From contig CAZKAB010000038.1 of the NCBI GenBank assembly GCA_964550615.1, positions 1 through 18,281 of the forward strand: a stretch of 18,281 nucleotides of DNA, given 5' to 3'. Below, in pieces: positions 5,866 to 13,591 of this stretch; position 1 is the stretch's first letter, and every line of letters starts with the position of its first letter. Position numbers and translations under genes: made by a program. This stretch comes from M55B144 sp964550615. Its GTDB lineage: Bacteria > Bipolaricaulota > Bipolaricaulia > UBA7950 > UBA9294. The notes under the pieces were generated by a model, which saw only the letters and a program-made list of their open reading frames with translations, did not search any database and was not told the DNA's origin.

Positions 5866-7149
5866 GTGTCAATAGGCGCCCAGATCGCGCTACTGGTCTT
5901 TTTCATCGCTTGTTCAGCATATTTCTCTAGCGGAGAGACAGCGATAACCTCTCTTGACGAGGGGCGGTTGCGCTATTTAATCAACACGCACAAGAAAAAG
6001 CGGCGCGGCTTGGCGCTCCTGCTTGACAGGCCGAACGACATGATCACTGCGCTCCTCATCTTGAATAACCTAACGAATGTCGCTGCGAGTTCGCTGATGA
6101 CGTTGATCGCGATGCGAGTGTTCACCAAGGGGCTCCCCGACTATCAAGCCGCCGCTCTGGCGACGGGAGTGATGACCGTTTCGCTACTCATATTCGGCGA
6201 GATCACGCCGAAGAACTTCGCGAAGAACAACGTTGAGCGCTTCACGCTGGCAACAATAAACCAGATATACGCGTTCACGCGCATATTGAGACCGTTCATA
6301 ACCGTCTTCCGGGCAATCGCCTACCTGATCGTGCGTATGTTCGGGGAGGATCTGGCGCAGGAAGAGCCGCTTGCGGTAAGCGACGAGCAGATCGAGACGC
6401 TGATCGACGCCAGCGAAGAGAGCGGCCTGATCAACGCACAGGATGGGGAGATGATAAGGCGCATTCTTGACTTCGACGAGATGACCGCCAGGCAGGTAAT
6501 GGTCCCGCGCACCGATGTACAGTTGATCGAAGTACGGACCTCACCGCGCCGGGCGCGCGAGATCGTCGCCGCGGACGGACATTCTCGTTTTCCGGTTTAC
6601 GACAGGGTTCCGGACAATGTGGTGGGAACGCTCTATGCCAAGGATCTGCTTGCCTCCGTCGACGACCAGAAGGTCACGCTGCACGGCCTCTTGCGCCCCG
6701 TCTACTACACGCCGACGACAAAACCGATCAATATCCTGCTTAGGGAATTCCAGCACGAGCGGATGCACCTAGCGGTTGTTATCGATGAATTCGGCGGAAT
6801 GGCGGGAATCGTAACCCTCGAGGACATCATCGAAGAGATTGTTGGAGAGATCGAAGACGAATTCGACAGCCCGGTTACGCTGATCAAGCGCGTTTCGCCC
6901 GATGAAGCCATCGTCAGCGGCGATCTATCGGTACATGATCTGAACCGCACGATGGATATCGACCTTCCCGAAGATGAAGGCGTAACAGTGAGCGGTCTCC
7001 TCCTGTCCCGATTGGAGGCAATGCCGAACAAGGGCGACAACGTGGTGACCAACAATGTCTCCCTTACCGTAGAAGCAGCGACGGAGAGGGAGATAAAGGC
7101 AGTGCGCGTGCTGGTCGACCGAACGCCACAGACGGAAGGTGAAGACTAA
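5866..7149 (+). CDS. CNNM/CorC-family membrane protein with CBS domains (HlyC/CorC type)
   Basis: The 427-residue protein has the order typical of bacterial CorB/CorC/MpfA-type proteins. An N-terminal CNNM (DUF21) membrane domain of about 180 residues contains SSGETAITSL and FGEITPKNFAKN. It is followed by a CBS pair, starting near MIRRILDFDEMTARQVMVPRTDVQLIE and including VVIDEFGGMAGIVTLEDIIEEIVGEIEDEFD, and a C-terminal CorC_HlyC domain. Relatives are implicated in Mg2+/Co2+ export or magnesium homeostasis; the old hemolysin label is not a reliable function. I choose the GTG at 5866: gaggtgagg lies 6 nt upstream and a tataat box precedes that. The ATG at 5824 would lie within the promoter. 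The stop codon runs into a hairpin at 7148-7170. Confidence 0.9.
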   Translation: MSIGAQIALLVFFIACSAYFSSGETAITSLDEGRLRYLINTHKKKRRGLALLLDRPNDMITALLILNNLTNVAASSLMTLIAMRVFTKGLPDYQAAALATGVMTVSLLIFGEITPKNFAKNNVERFTLATINQIYAFTRILRPFITVFRAIAYLIVRMFGEDLAQEEPLAVSDEQIETLIDASEESGLINAQDGEMIRRILDFDEMTARQVMVPRTDVQLIEVRTSPRRAREIVAADGHSRFPVYDRVPDNVVGTLYAKDLLASVDDQKVTLHGLLRPVYYTPTTKPINILLREFQHERMHLAVVIDEFGGMAGIVTLEDIIEEIVGEIEDEFDSPVTLIKRVSPDEAIVSGDLSVHDLNRTMDIDLPEDEGVTVSGLLLSRLEAMPNKGDNVVTNNVSLTVEAATEREIKAVRVLVDRTPQTEGED

Positions 7150-7170
7150 AAAGGGGACTGTCCCCTTTTT
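7148..7170 (+). terminator. Perfect inverted repeat with T-run, probable intrinsic terminator
   Basis: An exact 11-bp inverted repeat (aaaaaggggac / gtccccttttt) surrounds a single t, immediately at the CNNM stop codon. As RNA it would form a GGGGAC:GUCCCC stem with a very tight loop followed by UUUUU. It works symmetrically on both strands. A similar aaaaggggac-centred palindrome is, from memory, common between genes of many environmental bacteria, so it may be an interspersed repeat used as a terminator. Confidence 0.55.
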
Positions 7171-7190
7171 GGGTGCAGAGGAGGATGCGG

Positions 7191-10001
7191 ATGCTAGGGA
7201 AATCACGGATCGTTTTTTCGTTTCTAGGGATTGAAATTCTTCTTATGGCGCTCTGTGTGAGCGCGTCTGCCACCGGATACGACATTCAAGCGCGCATAGA
7301 CCCCACAACTCGGACGATTCAAGGCTACGAAGATGTTACGTGCGTGCCGACAAGCGATCACGCGTATTTTCTCCTTATTGCCAACCTCGGCCGTGAGGAG
7401 AACCCGTACCTGAGCGACCGGCAAGACGACGCGACCTATCCCTCCGGCTTCGATCCGGCATCGACAGATATCGCGAAAGTGGAGCTGTTGCAGAGCGACA
7501 GCACTGTTGCGGTCTCTTTCAGGATGCTCGCGATTCCGCCCGTCTTGCAGACGTATTCGCTCGATGGAACGGCTTTCGTAATCGACCTTCCTTCCGCCGG
7601 GCCCGTGAAGCTGCGAATACACTTCACTACACATGTGCCTCGCCTGACGACCGGAGACCAAGGAATCGATCAAGGAGTGCTCACCTGGCGCTTCGGCTGG
7701 GCGCCGATCATGCTTCCATCACAGATCGAGTGGACGGATGATGGTGAGACGATCGCCGCTCCCAGCGATGATTTTCCATTTGAGTTTCCGGCCGCCGACT
7801 ATGCGGCCGAGCTAACGGTTCCCGCCGATCTCACCCTCGCTTGTGGCGCCGATCATTGCGAACTCGTGCCTGCGGCCGCGCCTCCTGGCGCGGGCGATCC
7901 GGACACTGCCAGTGCAGCCGACAATGCCCCGACGGATGAGACCACAGCATCGGACGATCAGACATTCCGCGTGTGGAACGATGCCCCCACTCGCACGATC
8001 GCAATCGCCGCATCCGCTTCCTATGAGCGATTCTCACTAGATGAGCTTTCCACTCCGATTGACGTGTACTACCTGCCGGGCCAGGACGAGACAGCGCGAC
8101 TGTTCGCCACCTACGCCCGCGACATCATCCGTGATTACGAAAAGGAATACGGCCCCTACTCACGGGCCCGCCTCGTCATTGTGGAGAACCCAAACGAAAA
8201 CGGAATATCGATGGCGGCAGACGGGATCGTCTGGCTGTCGGATGTGTTCTTCACTCACCGAAATGTGACGCTTCCCGGCATCCTCAACCGCCTAAGCGAG
8301 TTCGTGCTGGCGCACGAAATCGCACACCAGTGGTGGGGGATCGGAGTGGGCGTCGACATGAACGCCGAGAATTGGCTCTCCGAAGGGATGGCGCAATACT
8401 TGGCGGTTACATACTTCGAGAAGAAGTACGGTGAATTCGGCCCGAACCTGTTCGGCATAACCGGTAACGGGATACTGGAGAATCTGGTCGCCTCTCAGTT
8501 CGGGTTCATGAATCTGCGCGAGCACGAGATCGAGCTACCCTACATTCAACAGGTTGAGCGAGGGTTCGATGAGGCGGTAATCAAGCCGCAGGTCGATGTG
8601 AAATATGACAACGCCACCGTAGCCCGCCTGTACGACAAGGGATATCTCGTCGCCCGCGCGATTGCGGCAGCAATCGGCAGCGATACTTTCGCCGCCGGCC
8701 TGCGCGACGCCACAGATCAGTTCATGCACAAGGAGATCACGGTTAACGATCTAGAGAAGGTCCTCGAACAACAGTCGGGGCGATCCCTCGACGGAATCTT
8801 CTCCGCGTGGCTCGAATCCGAGACAACGGTGGACTACGGCGTGGAGATCACGTCCCGGCGGCACGACGAAACCGGGTACGAAACGAAGGTACACGTAACG
8901 CGCGACGGCGGCACGGAGCAACCGGTGATTGTAGAGGCACTGCTACCGTCAGGAGAGAGCGTGCGCGAAACGTGGGATGGATCGGCAAATGAAGCGACGA
9001 TTTCATTCACCACCACGGAACGCGTTTCCCGCGTAACGATAGATCCCGATCATTTCCTCCCCGATCGAGACCGCCTCAACAACAACGATCCCGTGAAATT
9101 CGTTACTATCTCTAACATGAACGAGTTCCCGCTCGATGCCTATGTTCTCCACCCCGATCCGACATCCAAGGGTGTGTCGCTGACGTATCTCGATCGGATC
9201 AGGTTGACGGTCGCGGAAAACAACATCGCAGCCGACGTCTATCAGGGTCGAGACCAGCACTTGTTCCTCAGTGCCACTCTATACGACGGGGATGTCGCCG
9301 GCAAAGTAGGCTATACCCACACAGTGTTCTCGCCGATTCCAACAGGATCGGCTGGCACATTCTGGGCCGCCACCGAGACGATCACCGTCTCCGGGAATCG
9401 CGTACTATCGGCACAGGGAACCGTCGATTATCTCCACCTGGCGTTCTCCACCCTCTCAACTATCGACACAAGCAGCGCGACCACGGTCCAGATCGATCTC
9501 ACCCCCGCCGGGGCCGGACGGATATCGCTTTCCGCTTTCGACGAGGTGCGATTGTTCCCCCGCATCTACTTTCAGGGGACCGTGGTGATGGGAGCGAGCT
9601 TCGGATCATTGCCGCAGCCGCTCCTATTCAATCTTTCCGAACTCGTAAGCTTCGGCCATATGGTGCAGGGAAAATGGGTGCCATCGGCCTTTCCGGGCAG
9701 GAACAAGCTTTATGCCCGCATGGCAATCGAGCTTCCTGACAACGCCAACGATCCATACAACTTGCTGAACGTGATGATGCTCGACCACGCGCGTATGCGC
9801 CTGTTCGTCGCGTGCGGCACAAGTTGGACAAGTTTCGACGAATTCGGTAAGACTATTCCCAACGTAGAAGCAGGAATAGAAGGAGTATTTGACCTATCGG
9901 CGCTCGGCGGACTGCTCCCGTTGCAGGCGCTTGTCGGATATGCGGCGCCGATAGTTGGAGGAGCCGGGATGGGCGTTTTCTACTTCGGCTTTTCGTTGTA
10001 G
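7191..10001 (+). CDS. Exported M1-family zinc metallopeptidase with long C-terminal extension
   Basis: The 936-residue protein starts with a signal peptide (residues 1 to about 29, hydrophobic IVFSFLGIEILLMALCVSASA). The gluzincin site is complete: H375-E-I-A-H379 followed by WWG, 18 residues, then E398 in NWLSEGMAQYL, with the M1-typical YDKG (Y481). The GAMEN exopeptidase motif is not seen; the equivalent stretch reads NENGISMAADGIVWLSD. An Ala/Asp/Thr/Pro-rich insert lies at about 226-258 in the N-terminal beta domain. Residues of about 620-936 do not look like M1. They are rich in alternating hydrophobic/polar strands and end GVFYFGFSL, which resembles an outer-membrane barrel C-terminus. 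The ATG at 7191 follows agaggagg with 6-nt spacing; a GTG at 7173 is less likely. Substrate is unknown. Confidence 0.85.
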   Translation: MLGKSRIVFSFLGIEILLMALCVSASATGYDIQARIDPTTRTIQGYEDVTCVPTSDHAYFLLIANLGREENPYLSDRQDDATYPSGFDPASTDIAKVELLQSDSTVAVSFRMLAIPPVLQTYSLDGTAFVIDLPSAGPVKLRIHFTTHVPRLTTGDQGIDQGVLTWRFGWAPIMLPSQIEWTDDGETIAAPSDDFPFEFPAADYAAELTVPADLTLACGADHCELVPAAAPPGAGDPDTASAADNAPTDETTASDDQTFRVWNDAPTRTIAIAASASYERFSLDELSTPIDVYYLPGQDETARLFATYARDIIRDYEKEYGPYSRARLVIVENPNENGISMAADGIVWLSDVFFTHRNVTLPGILNRLSEFVLAHEIAHQWWGIGVGVDMNAENWLSEGMAQYLAVTYFEKKYGEFGPNLFGITGNGILENLVASQFGFMNLREHEIELPYIQQVERGFDEAVIKPQVDVKYDNATVARLYDKGYLVARAIAAAIGSDTFAAGLRDATDQFMHKEITVNDLEKVLEQQSGRSLDGIFSAWLESETTVDYGVEITSRRHDETGYETKVHVTRDGGTEQPVIVEALLPSGESVRETWDGSANEATISFTTTERVSRVTIDPDHFLPDRDRLNNNDPVKFVTISNMNEFPLDAYVLHPDPTSKGVSLTYLDRIRLTVAENNIAADVYQGRDQHLFLSATLYDGDVAGKVGYTHTVFSPIPTGSAGTFWAATETITVSGNRVLSAQGTVDYLHLAFSTLSTIDTSSATTVQIDLTPAGAGRISLSAFDEVRLFPRIYFQGTVVMGASFGSLPQPLLFNLSELVSFGHMVQGKWVPSAFPGRNKLYARMAIELPDNANDPYNLLNVMMLDHARMRLFVACGTSWTSFDEFGKTIPNVEAGIEGVFDLSALGGLLPLQALVGYAAPIVGGAGMGVFYFGFSL

Positions 10002-10279
10002 GCGGCCAGCCATCGGCGTTCAACGTAACACACGGTCCCATCCTGTGTGAGAACAGGGATACCACGATGCTACGCAGTCTGCAGGATGGCCGGGTAGGGA
10101 ACGCGCGATGGATGGCAGTCTTCGGTAGCATTGGGGCAGTGTACGCTGGTTCAGGCGGTCTACAACGTTGCCAGCCGTGGCACACAGGGTGCCACGCTAC
10201 AATGGGCATAGCGTAACGTGGTATGCGAGAAGAATGTCGAGAGCTTATTGTGGATCCATTGTAAGAACGAGGTGAAGTA
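10002..10279 (+). other. Spacer upstream of pheT with overlapping hairpins
   Basis: No gene is visible in these 278 bp. A perfect hairpin lies at 10176-10196 (cgtggcac, loop acagg, gtgccacg). A second possible stem (cgcta at 10195-10199 with tagcg at 10209-10213, extended by ccacg/cgtgg) shares bases 10192-10196 with it, so the two would exclude each other. The region 10050-10110 also has imperfect stems around cctgt/acagg. I see no T-box sequence and no leader peptide rich in Phe codons. The Shine-Dalgarno gaggtg (10269-10274) serves pheT. Confidence 0.5.
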
Positions 10280-12670
10280 ATGAAGGTTCCATGCCGCTGG
10301 CTTTCTGAGTACGTCGATGTCGATGTGACGGATGATGGCATACGTCGTCTTGCCGAGCGTCTTACGCTCGCCGGTCTCGAGGTGGAGGAGATAACGCACG
10401 TTCCGGGAGTAACCGGCGCGGTCGTCGGTCGCGTGCTTAACCACGAGCCACATCCGAATTCCGATCACCTTTCCATCTGCCGCTTGGATATCGGAAGCGA
10501 AGAACTGGAAGTAATCTGCGGCGCTGACAACGTCGTCGACGGCAGACTCGTCCCAGTGATCACAGTCGGCGGTGAACTGCCCGGCGGGTTCAAGATCACG
10601 CGACGCAAGCTGCGCGGTGTGGAATCGCACGGAATGATCTGCTCCAAGACTGAACTCGGACTGGAGGGCAAGTCCGATGGAATCTGGAACTTCGATGAAT
10701 CGCTCGACTTGGCGATAGGAACGGATATCGCGGAACTGCTCGAGTTCGATGACTACGTGTTACAGATAAAGGTCACATCCAATCGACCCGATTGTATGGG
10801 GATCTACGGCATCGCCCGCGAGGTGGCGGCAATCACTGATCGAAAATTGCGTCCGCTCGAACTGTCATTCAACGAGTCGGAGCCATCGATAAGCGATGCT
10901 GGATTCTCCATTGCGGTGGAAGCAGCGAGCGATACGCCCCGCTACACCGCCCGCCTGATGAGCGGAGTGCGAGTGGCGGCTTCGCCTCTCATCATGCAAC
11001 ATCGCCTGCTAAAGGCGGGGATGCGGCCGCTGGCGAACGTAATTGATGTTACAAACTACGTAATGCTCGAGTTGGGGCAACCGCTACATCCGTTCGATGC
11101 AGATCGCATCGGAAAGAAGATCTCGATTTGCCGTGCCCGCACCGGCGAGCGCTTCCGAACGCTGGACAGCGTGGATAGGGATCTCACAGATGACGTACTG
11201 ATGATCGCCGACGAGGAGGGTGGGCTTGCCGTCGCCGGAGTAATGGGGGGCGAGAGAAGCGAGATATCGAGCGCCACAACGCGCGTTCTCCTTGAGTCAG
11301 CCGTATTCGAGCCAACGACGATTCGCTCTTCCTCTCGCACTCTCGGCCTTCGAAGTGAGGCGTCCCAGAGATTCGAGCGTGGAATCGACCCGCAGGGAAC
11401 GACGACCGCCGCACTCCGTACCGCTCATCTACTTCAGCGGATGACCGGATGCAGCGTGCACGTCGGCACGCTCGATTCCGCGCCGGGAGAAACCAAACCA
11501 CGCAAGATCGATCTACGCACGGCACGTGTCTCATCACTACTCGGGATCGAAATCGACGAAACGGAGATCGCCACTCTGCTTGGGCGTTTGGAGATTGCCG
11601 CCATGATCGACAAGGATGGAGTCAATGCCGCAATCCCCAGCTTCCGCCGCGATCTCGATCGCGAGGTCGATTTGATCGAAGAGGTGGGGCGTTTATACGG
11701 CTACGATCGCTTCCCGTCCACACCGCCGAGAGGCATCATCGCAATGGGAAAGAAAGATGCCATGGAGATCTACAAGGATCGGGTGCGCGCGATTCTGACC
11801 AGCTTGGGGATGAACGAGGTGGTAACGGACGGGTTCAACAGACGCGACTGGAGCGACCGACTGTCGCTTCCGGAAGAGGGCCTCGTGACAACGAAGAACC
11901 CGATGACCGTCGGGCAGAAATTATTACGAGGAAGCCTCCTGCCTGGGATCCTCGCGGTGGTGCAGTCGAATCTCAACCAGCGGATCGATGGGGGAATGCT
12001 GTTCGAGGTCGGCCGCGTCTTCTCCCTCGGGCCATCGGCACGGCCGTATAATGAAAGGGAGATGCTGGCCGGTGTCCTGTTCGGCCGTACCAACATGCCT
12101 TTGAGTGGCAAGGAAGAAATGTCTCTGCCGCTCGCAAAAGGGATTTTGGGCGAGTTTCTGCACGCCCTCAACGTAGAGAAGTGGACCACCGATACCACGT
12201 CGGTGCCTCCGTTCCTTCATCCCGGACGTGGAGCTAGGATCGATGCGGGAGGCGCTCCGCTCGGCTTTCTCGGCGAGCTTGCGCCCTCGGTTTCGCAGGA
12301 ATTGCCGGGAGAATCGCGTGTGATCGTGTTCGAAATCGAGCTTGAAGCGATCCGCTCGCACGCAGAAGAGCCAAGGATGTTTGCAGAGCTTCAACGTTTC
12401 CCCGTCTCCAAACGCGATCTGTCGCTCATCGCGCCGATCGGCCTTCCTGAGGGTGCAATCAGCGATGCGCTACGCGCCCAGGACATGATTGAGCAAGTCC
12501 TTCTCTACGATCTCTATCAAGGAGAACAAGTAGGAGAAGGCAAGCGCAGCCTGACCTACGAGATATCTCTTCGCGCCCCCGACCACACGCTGACCGACGA
12601 AGAGGTCGCGGCGGTGATCGCCCGCATCGAAAAGCAGCTGGCGAAGATTGACGTGACATTGCGAGGATGA
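10280..12670 (+). CDS. pheT: Phenylalanyl-tRNA synthetase beta subunit
   Basis: At 796 residues this is a full-length bacterial PheRS beta chain, which pairs with PheS to charge tRNA-Phe and carries editing against mischarged Tyr. The N-terminal OB-fold tRNA-binding domain (about 39-150) contains HPNSDHLSICRLD and RGVESHGMICS. The B3/B4 editing domain includes NVIDVTNYVMLELGQPLHPFDA, and B5 is near LLGIEIDETEIATLLGRL. The core follows (EEVGRLYGYDRFP), and the FDX-ACB anticodon-binding domain covers about the last 95 residues (FPVSKRDLSLIAP to the end). The ATG at 10280 has gaggtg 5 nt upstream. No pheS is seen before it; the gene upstream is the M1 peptidase. The region after the stop is cut by an assembly gap. 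Confidence 0.97.
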   Translation: MKVPCRWLSEYVDVDVTDDGIRRLAERLTLAGLEVEEITHVPGVTGAVVGRVLNHEPHPNSDHLSICRLDIGSEELEVICGADNVVDGRLVPVITVGGELPGGFKITRRKLRGVESHGMICSKTELGLEGKSDGIWNFDESLDLAIGTDIAELLEFDDYVLQIKVTSNRPDCMGIYGIAREVAAITDRKLRPLELSFNESEPSISDAGFSIAVEAASDTPRYTARLMSGVRVAASPLIMQHRLLKAGMRPLANVIDVTNYVMLELGQPLHPFDADRIGKKISICRARTGERFRTLDSVDRDLTDDVLMIADEEGGLAVAGVMGGERSEISSATTRVLLESAVFEPTTIRSSSRTLGLRSEASQRFERGIDPQGTTTAALRTAHLLQRMTGCSVHVGTLDSAPGETKPRKIDLRTARVSSLLGIEIDETEIATLLGRLEIAAMIDKDGVNAAIPSFRRDLDREVDLIEEVGRLYGYDRFPSTPPRGIIAMGKKDAMEIYKDRVRAILTSLGMNEVVTDGFNRRDWSDRLSLPEEGLVTTKNPMTVGQKLLRGSLLPGILAVVQSNLNQRIDGGMLFEVGRVFSLGPSARPYNEREMLAGVLFGRTNMPLSGKEEMSLPLAKGILGEFLHALNVEKWTTDTTSVPPFLHPGRGARIDAGGAPLGFLGELAPSVSQELPGESRVIVFEIELEAIRSHAEEPRMFAELQRFPVSKRDLSLIAPIGLPEGAISDALRAQDMIEQVLLYDLYQGEQVGEGKRSLTYEISLRAPDHTLTDEEVAAVIARIEKQLAKIDVTLRG

Positions 12671-12691
12671 AGCTTGGTTCGCGGGAAACGA

Positions 12692-12791
12692 NNNNNNNNN
12701 NNNNNNNNNNNNNNNNNNNNNNNNNNNNNNNNNNNNNNNNNNNNNNNNNNNNNNNNNNNNNNNNNNNNNNNNNNNNNNNNNNNNNNNNNNN
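12692..12791. other. Assembly gap of 100 N
   Basis: This is a run of exactly 100 N, a conventional placeholder, so the true length is unknown. Only 21 bp separate the pheT stop from the gap, and the ATG of tsaE abuts its other end. The adjacency of pheT and tsaE therefore rests on scaffolding, and a gene could be hidden here. Confidence 0.97.
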
Positions 12792-13214
12792 ATGAATAAG
12801 ACGATTATCGCCCGCACAGCCGCTGACATGGAGGAGATCGGAATCGATCTCGCACAACGTCTCACCGACGGGATACTGATCTCGCTCGTTGGCCAGCTCG
12901 GGGCAGGGAAAACGACGTTCGTCAAAGGGCTGGCGCGCGGCCTCCTGGTCACGGACATCGTTGTCTCTCCCAGCTACCTACTGGCACGCGAATACGCCGG
13001 TAGATTGGCAATCCATCACATAGACGCATATCGCGTTTCGTCTCTTTCCGAGTTGGCGGAGGTGGGACTCGACGAGTTCCTGCCGCCTACAACTGGGGTA
13101 ACGGTTGTGGAATGGCCGTCGCGTGTATCGGGAATTGTGGAAGCAAGCGATATCGTCATTCAAATCGACCTACTTGACGATCATGCCCGCCAGGTACAAA
13201 TCTCAGGATACTGA
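12792..13214 (+). CDS. tsaE: tRNA N6-threonylcarbamoyladenosine biosynthesis ATPase TsaE
   Basis: The 140-residue protein matches TsaE (YjeE), the ATPase that works with TsaB and TsaD to build t6A37 on ANN-decoding tRNAs. It has the Walker A GQLGAGKTT (residues 34-42, K40), then SPSYLLAREY (SPTFxLxxEY in most relatives), HHIDAYR (usually HxDxYR), LGLDE-like VGLDEFL and the conserved VVEWPSR. The ATG at 12792 directly follows the N run, so the Shine-Dalgarno cannot be seen and a slightly longer N-terminus cannot be excluded. However, the protein length and the alignment of the first strand fit the family start. No tsaB or tsaD follows. Confidence 0.93.
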   Translation: MNKTIIARTAADMEEIGIDLAQRLTDGILISLVGQLGAGKTTFVKGLARGLLVTDIVVSPSYLLAREYAGRLAIHHIDAYRVSSLSELAEVGLDEFLPPTTGVTVVEWPSRVSGIVEASDIVIQIDLLDDHARQVQISGY

Positions 13215-13300
13215 AAGCTTATCGAATTTCAGGTTTGTCCTTTGTCAGAGTAGTGGCTTTCTATCTAGGTTCACACAGCACTCATACCTAAGGAGAATTC

Positions 13301-13327
13301 ACCACGAAGAGCACGAAGGACACGAAG
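13301..13327 (+). repeat. 27-bp element of three 9-mers, copy 1
   Basis: Three 9-bp units, accacgaag, agcacgaag and gacacgaag, follow each other in phase. The second and third units are in swapped order relative to copies 2 and 3. Repeats of this type are, from memory, widespread between genes in environmental bacterial genomes and cause spurious predicted proteins. Confidence 0.85.
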
Positions 13328-13428
13328 AGTGAAATTCGATGGCCTGTCATAGGTAGTCAAAGCCGCACTCCTGGCGAGCACAAATCCAGCCAGCTTGAGG
13401 TGGAATTAGTTGATTCGCCCCATTGTTC

Positions 13429-13455
13429 CTTCGTGCTCTTCGTGTCCTTCGTGGT
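13429..13455 (-). repeat. 27-bp element of three 9-mers, copy 2 (inverted)
   Basis: Read on the minus strand it is accacgaag, gacacgaag, agcacgaag. It is identical over 27 bp to copy 3 at 18221-18247 and inverted relative to copies 1 and 3. With copy 1 it could fold the intervening 100 bp into a large imperfect hairpin. Confidence 0.85.
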
Positions 13456-13591
13456 GGAGAAGTTCTGCTCCTCCGTGAGAATCGTCGCGTCCCGCGCTTT
13501 CTCTTCGAAGCGATACGGGGGGCCCTTCTTCTGAAGGGGTCCCACTTCTCTGTCCCGGCACAACGATTACTTAGGAAGAGAAGATGTCTGC

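Larger units (their letters stand above)
13215..13591. other. 377-bp spacer, repeats only
   Basis: I find no supportable gene between the converging tsaE and amrS. The spacer carries two oppositely oriented copies of a 27-bp element made of 9-mers (13301-13327 and 13429-13455). It also has an 11-bp perfect inverted repeat (atcgaatttca at 13221-13231 with tgaaattcgat at 13330-13340) and a small stem at 13523-13538 (cccttc, loop ttct, gaaggg). Open frames here, such as those reading HHEEHEGHEE, are translations of the repeat. Confidence 0.7.

Noticed and set aside
10002..10279. tRNA gene or T-box riboswitch upstream of pheT.
   Set aside because: I found no cloverleaf with a TTCRANY T-loop and no T-box core sequence. 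Only simple hairpins are present.
13215..13591. Small open frames such as one ending RRIHHEEHEGHEE.
   Set aside because: They are translations of the 9-mer repeat element and have no ribosome-binding site or domain similarity.
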